A stretch of 64,000 bases of DNA, from the NCBI GenBank assembly GCA_026874595.1, contig CM049310.1, forward strand, positions 6,140,001-6,204,000. Direction: 5' to 3'. The notes beneath the pieces are model-generated. The model ran no database searches. It was not told where the DNA came from and saw nothing but the letters and a program-made list of their open reading frames with translations. This stretch comes from Sipunculus nudus (Eukaryota > Annelida > Sipuncula > Golfingiida > Sipunculidae). Each line of letters starts with the position of its first letter. Within the stretch, counting starts at the first letter, position 1. Both the position numbers and the translations under genes were made by a program. Of the stretch, positions 59,201 through 64,000 are shown one piece after another.

Positions 59201-59797
59201 AAAGCCATAAAACCAGATACTTATGATCATTATTTAAATGTGTGAATTTGGTGTATTCTGGATTCTCAACATCATTGTTTGGTGAAAACTGAATAAACAC
59301 CAGACATGGTGCGAAAACTTTGCAATTGTATTTAAATACGAATATGAATATGTTCTCCATTATAAATTTTTTTGCATAAAGAATGGGAATTCAGATAAAA
59401 ATGAAATTATATGAATACCAGTGAAAATACTTTCAAAATGTATTCATGAATGCATTCATGAATATATTCTTTAATATTATTTTAATAATAATTTCAGTTA
59501 CATTTCATTTTAAAAAATCATACGATTCTCTTATTACAATGAAACCTGAACCAAGCGACCACTGCCGCCAGCGACCGTCTGTGACTTACGACCGAAATAT
59601 TAATGCACCGAGCTTAATCACTCTTTAATGCCCCTGTGTTGAGCGACCGTTTGTGGTACGCGACCACCGACCGCTCAGATGTGGCCAGTCGCTGGTCTTT
59701 ACCTCCGTTAAGCGACCGCCTGGTGTAGCGGTATAGTGGCACCTGGCGTCCTTAGTTAAGACTAAAACGACCGTGCCATTGACCGTCTCTTGAATTA

Positions 59798-60341
59798 GAC
59801 TGGTACCCTGCTCTATTAAGGCCCTCAAGCCAAGCATAGAGACAGGCGTACAACGCCATCTTCAGTACTCCCAGTTGCAACTCCTGACCTACCTGTAGAC
59901 TGGTTCCAACTCCAGTCTGAACGCTCACACCGATTGTCATGGACGTTCTCGCGATCCTGGCTGGTTATCCGTGAAGATTACTTATAAAATTACTGTCTTT
60001 TGTTATTTAAAGTTTTCAAATATTGAAAAATTAGTTTTTGCACAAAAATTGACTGATGGATGTATAGATGATACGAATCATACGATATACTGAATACTTG
60101 ATATTCCAATGTACGTGGCATTGGTTTATTATCAATATCTATTAATCTAATCATAAATGTCACACGAAATGTACAGCCGACTTTTAACAAATTCTCTGAG
60201 CAAACGAAATGCTTATTTTTATCATATGTGATTCATCCTTGAGTTGGAACCAGTCTGCCGGGAGTCCTGAAGATGGCGTTGTACGCCCGTCTCTATGATT
60301 GGCCTAGAGCAGCGGTGCCATAATAGAGCGGGGTACCAGTC
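59798..60341. mobile_element. Fold-back element with arms of about 100-115 bases
   Basis: The left arm, 59798-59912, and the right arm, 60241-60341, are inverted copies: GACTGGTACC with GGTACCAGTC at the outside, GGCGTACAACGCCATCTTCA with its complement in the middle, and GACTGGTTCCAACTC with its complement at the inside. The two arms differ at scattered positions and by short gaps. It lies inside the pogo-like transposon. Confidence 0.75.
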
Positions 60342-61315
60342 TACTCTTGAATGTGCAGGTGGCAATGGTGACCTACTCTCCCCGCGGTAAATTGGACATT
60401 AATTCACAATACCCCTCCAGGTGTCAATGGCCCAGGGCTAGCGTGGTTTTAATCTTTCTCCAAAAATGAAAGTTCCGCGAATATTGCGAGGGAACATGTA
60501 AAACGACGCAATCCTTTAATTCTGATGCCTGTGTACCATTTTTTTTAGCACAGCCTATCTTTGAACACATCGTATTTGTTTAACGATTGTCTAAATCATC
60601 TTTACGGTAAAGGATCACGTGCTCTAGGGGAAATCCCTCATTAATATTCATAGAATAGAACTACCGTTGTATTTCTGACACCGCGGTCGCATTCACTACG
60701 CTGCGGTCGTTGACCGGAGTTCATAACTAGTCTTAGCGATGTTTAAATAACATTAGCGCAGATTTAATTTTGAAAAAAAGTGAGCCATGAAAATAAGTTT
60801 GTCATAACGTTAGCGATCAACTGTCATTGCTTATCACACACATTTTGACTTGACAACAAGTCAGTTCGTGACGACGACAAACTGACGACCAGCTTCGATA
60901 ACATCAATAGAATATTCATCAATAAGACAATAGGACTCAGTGCCAATTACCATAGTACCAATATAGAGAGACTGTTTGATAACGTGAGCAGTCACCTGTA
61001 ATCAAATGATCGATCCCATAACTGCTTTGAAGTTTTTTGAGATTTTAATGGGGTTTGCTTCTAATTACGTTGAGCACAAGTCAGTGATCAACAAAGTGAC
61101 TCAGTGTGTACTCATGGTACATCATTAATTAGCGGTTTGTGGTTTGTGCAATATAACAAACAGGCTATTCAAAGCTTTTGATAAAGGCTTGTTTAATAAA
61201 GTTATAAAAGGACCAGCTTTCTTTGATAATTATTAATAAGATTCCCTTGTTTAGCAGAGCAAAATTGATTAATTGTTTTAAGTAAATATTGTTGTGAATA
61301 ACTTTATTATCTATA

Positions 61316-61317
<2 letters not shown>

Positions 61318-61392
<75 letters not shown>
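61318..61392. repeat. (AT)n microsatellite
   Basis: A long AT run with two ATAC/ACAT interruptions. Confidence 0.95.
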
Positions 61393-61396
<4 letters not shown>

Positions 61397-63474
61397 TATC
61401 CAGTATGTTTTTTTATAATAAATAAATAAATGTTTACGTAGACATATATGCCTTGATATTCTTTGTTCGCGTCATGGTGAGACTTAGACCACCTGAGACT
61501 TAAGACCACCTGTGACTTAAGACCGCTTTTGGTGTGGCACATCAGGTGGTCTTAACTCTCAGGTTTTACTGTATTTTAATAAAAATTATATTTGGGACAA
61601 TATTTGTAATTTTTAAAAAAATAGTTAAACTCTTATATTATATGTTCTGCTTATAAGTGATATTGCCAAGTCAAAATCTGTGTGACAATAGTTCTCCATT
61701 TGTTAATAAAATAAATGAAATCAATCCTCTTCCCTGTCTCCAAAGGTACTATCAAAATCATACATAAGCTAAACAACAACAACTCATAATACAGCTTATA
61801 TTTATAACCACACAAAACCAGCATGTGCCTCATTTTTAATTCATATTTTTTTATCATATATAACAGCTGAGTGCCGTGACCCATAGGTCCCTTGTTTTTA
61901 AGTTAAGGGCCCAAACATAATGCACTTTTTAAAAAACCAAGAAACAATTTACTCTCTTAACAAGAGGATTGCTGAAGCTAGAGAATTTTTTTCAGGAATA
62001 TAACTTTATTTAATCAAGATTCAATTGTTTACCCAAAATAAGATCTCAATTTTGCAAATTTGTCAAGTTATTAGCATAAATAAAAAATCAATACCTTAAA
62101 TTTGTACAACTTTTGCAATGGCACGTTTTTTCCCTGTAAGCACTGTTGATTTAATTTTCACAGCATATATACATAAGGATTTAATCTTTTAAAATCTGAA
62201 ATTTCAAAGGAATTGATTGAAAAGAGTAGCTTTTATTCAAGTTTTTATACACCATGTCAAGTGTTGTTTACATCTAGCCCACCTAGTAGTACAATCTTCA
62301 CTCGCATTATGTAACCCACCCCAGGCAGCTTGCCTTGCCTCAGCTTGGCCACTACTAGCAGGCTTCCCCTCTGCCCTGCTCCCCCCCCCAGATGGTGCAT
62401 TAACTAGATGAGTGTTATAATTTTCTGTATTTCATTTTATTCTTGGCTATGCAATGCTACATTTTAGATTTTTTATTTATCACCAGGGTTACAGTTATTA
62501 AAGTGCACATTTAATTGTGTCCACAAAGTGGTGTATTGCTATGAAAGTGTGGATGTTCATCAGATAAGTAATTTCTTACTTGAGAAGAGTAAAAACTTCA
62601 CCAGGTGTGAAATTGACTTTTAATTCCAGTAATAAATTATAGCTGAGATTGTAATTGGCATAATGATATTGTTTGTCCCTCATTCAACCAACAGTGTGTA
62701 TACTTTAGTTGAAAAGATGTTTTATTTACCCAATTTACTGAATCTTTTATTTTATTTCGGTGAATAAGATTAAGCATGTACTGAAAACTCCAGTCTACAA
62801 AACTTTTAATAGTGATTCAAGGAATAATCTTGTAGATGCCATTTTGTGGCATTATTTTCTTTTAAATTCAGTTTAAACATTTGTGATTTAAAAATAATAA
62901 AAATATATGTGTATGCATAATATGACCCAATATGAGCTACACTCTGGTTATATAATGATTGCATCTTAGAATCTACGCTCCCGAGGCAGCAGAAATCTTG
63001 CGCTTGTAAAGATCAGAAGCAACTGATTTTCACGCTGCCAGCTTTGACTGTTTATGATATATTGAGACACCAGATGGCGGTTCATTGTCCACTGAAATAA
63101 ACATGCGTATGATGTGACAAGCAGCCAATCAGATGCCACTAAACAAACACTCTACAGGCATCTTGGTCCCGCCCATTGCTGCGCTTCAAGCGCCGCTTGA
63201 TGAGTTTCCGGTCGAATTTAAATTGCTCCCTCTGCATTCTCGCATCATCGACCGATTCGATTATGACATTATGACTGTGTTAGCATAGCCATGTATCTGT
63301 TGTCTGCAGAACTGAAACCAGCCAGCGAGGTGTGCAGTAGTATGGCTTCTTTCCCCTTAGCTTCTCATATGCTTAAAATATATGCTATAAATGAAATACA
63401 TTAAAATAGAATATTTTGCATTTGCGAAAAATTTCAAACTAAAGCCGAGCGCCGTGACCCATGGGTCCCTTGTT

Positions 63475-63592
63475 TTGTCAGTTCCAAAATGTGGTGCCCC
63501 CACCTATATTTTTTGTTATATTAACAAATATTTTAAAATATTTTTACTATAAAATGACAACAATCAAGTCAGTTTTTCAGCTGTAATTACAT
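63475..63592 (+). mobile_element. Continuation of AGCTCAG-hairpin element copy 7
   Basis: GTCAGTTCCAAAATGTGGTG with CCACCTATATTTTT matches the family segment CATCAGTTCCTGCAGACTGG with CCACCTGTATTTTT that follows TTGACCATGA in copies 4 and 5, so it is the expected resumption after copy 8. The right terminus of copy 7 is not seen. Confidence 0.6.
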
Positions 63593-63652
63593 CTAGTGTC
63601 CCAAAACCTGGCGTGTTTATTGATCACAAGTGGATGCCATATAGTTATCACC

Positions 63653-63685
<33 letters not shown>

Positions 63686-64000
63686 CATCTGTCCATCCAC
63701 CAAATTTGTTTCCAGATGATAACTCCAGGTTTTATTGACACATGGATTTCAAACTTGACTTACATATGGCCCACCACTAAAGCAAGAACCTATATTTTTA
63801 GGGTCATGAGTTCAAAGGTCAAGGTCACAGGACTCACTTTTTTAAAAAGATTATGGCTGCATTTTAAGCCAAGCTTTTCATCCAAAACTTTCCATTTTGC
63901 ACATTTTGCTGACTTGCCAGTATGGGGAGAGCATAAATGAATTTGGGGTCACATGGTCAAAGGTCAAGGTCACTGGGGCCATCTGTTCACAAATTAGTAA
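63593..64000 (+). mobile_element. Start of a further (CTGT)n-containing repeat element
   Basis: After CATCTAGTGTCCCAAAACC comes a CTGTCTGTCTGT tract and then two diverged copies of GGTCA-x-x-x-(A/G)TTCAAAGGTCAAGGTCAC-like sequence, a pattern seen in other element bodies here. It runs off the window. Confidence 0.5.

Larger units (their letters stand above)
59537..61571. mobile_element. Non-autonomous pogo/Tigger-like transposon
   Basis: The ends CAATGAAACCTGA and TCAGGTTTTACTG are inverted partners, flanked by TA on both sides (59535-59536 and 61572-61573). The start of the form CAGTRRAACCT with TA duplication is typical of pogo/Tigger-type elements. The uninterrupted site is visible in copy 3 near 27832. 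Several diverged GACCACC/GCGACC words extend the inverted repeats inward. No transposase is seen. It carries an AT microsatellite at 61318-61392. Confidence 0.75.
57285..61895 (+). mobile_element. AGCTCAG-hairpin element, copy 9, split by a TA-flanked transposon
   Basis: A complete left hairpin at 57285 and right end CAGCTGAGTGCCGTGACCC, CCCTTG at about 61890. Between 58260 and 61860 it is collinear with copy 3 except for the block at 59537-61571 and for the absence of the TTAA-flanked insert found in copy 3. Confidence 0.87.
56231..63474 (+). mobile_element. AGCTCAG-hairpin element, copy 8, split by copy 9
   Basis: Left part 56231-57284; it breaks in ATTGCGTATTTTT and resumes at about 61896 with AAGTTAAGGGCCCAAAC, exactly the continuation seen uninterrupted in copy 9 near 58260-58290. 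The right end is CCGAGCGCCGTGACCCATGG and CCCTTG at about 63474. The 3' part contains a GC-richer block at about 62960-63330 that is not shared with the other copies. Confidence 0.85.

Noticed and set aside
59625-59940. Minus-strand open frames in the pogo-like element
   Set aside because: They span the arm of the fold-back structure and show no transposase or DNA-binding motif.
54226-64000. The terminal SH3 exon of ASAP
   Set aside because: I searched for a GHIEG...GVFP-x-SFV-like translation after an acceptor and found none; GAGGGTGTTCTC at 54230 looks similar for a few bases but hits a stop at once and lacks the motif.

Overview
The window reads as animal nuclear DNA, most likely from a mollusc and probably a bivalve. 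It is AT-rich and intron-rich, with GT-AG introns of 0.1-4.7 kb, long AT, CT and AAT microsatellites, tRNA-derived SINEs and several short-repeat element families with a hairpin plus a (GTCC)n tract of a kind I recognise from bivalve genomes. The taxon call is inference; the repeats support it more than the gene does.

The one gene I can name is an ASAP-family Arf GTPase-activating protein (Arf-GAP with SH3 domain, ankyrin repeats and PH domain) on the + strand. I traced 26 coding exons from an ATG at 16935 to 53474. They join without a phase conflict into 951 codons in the family's domain order: BAR (exons 1-9), PH (10-14), ArfGAP zinc finger (14-16), ankyrin repeats (17-19), acidic and proline-rich linker (20-25) and the first part of the SH3 domain (26). 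The last SH3 segment and the stop codon were not found and probably lie beyond 64000. Upstream 5'UTR exons and the promoter were not identified.

Layout: 1-9500 is AT-rich sequence with microsatellites, a SINE at the left edge and one candidate minus-strand exon of unknown identity. 9500-16900 holds nested hairpin-type elements and otherwise featureless DNA. 16918-53474 is the ASAP gene, whose introns carry most of the repeats. 53433-54225 is a 99-bp tandem array made from the 3' end of the SH3 exon and its splice donor. 55085-64000 is a stack of elements inserted into one another.

The most interesting structures are: (1) the SH3 exon/intron boundary amplified about eight times; (2) a nest of at least five mobile elements at 55924-63590, readable because each interrupted element resumes after its insert; (3) a family of elements with a hairpin at both ends, inserted in T-rich sites, that resemble Helentron-type non-autonomous elements, one of which ends 10 bases before the PH exon and supplies part of its splice acceptor tract; (4) a 29-copy 45-bp minisatellite inside the intron that splits the ArfGAP zinc finger; (5) an in-phase alternative donor in a proline-rich exon.
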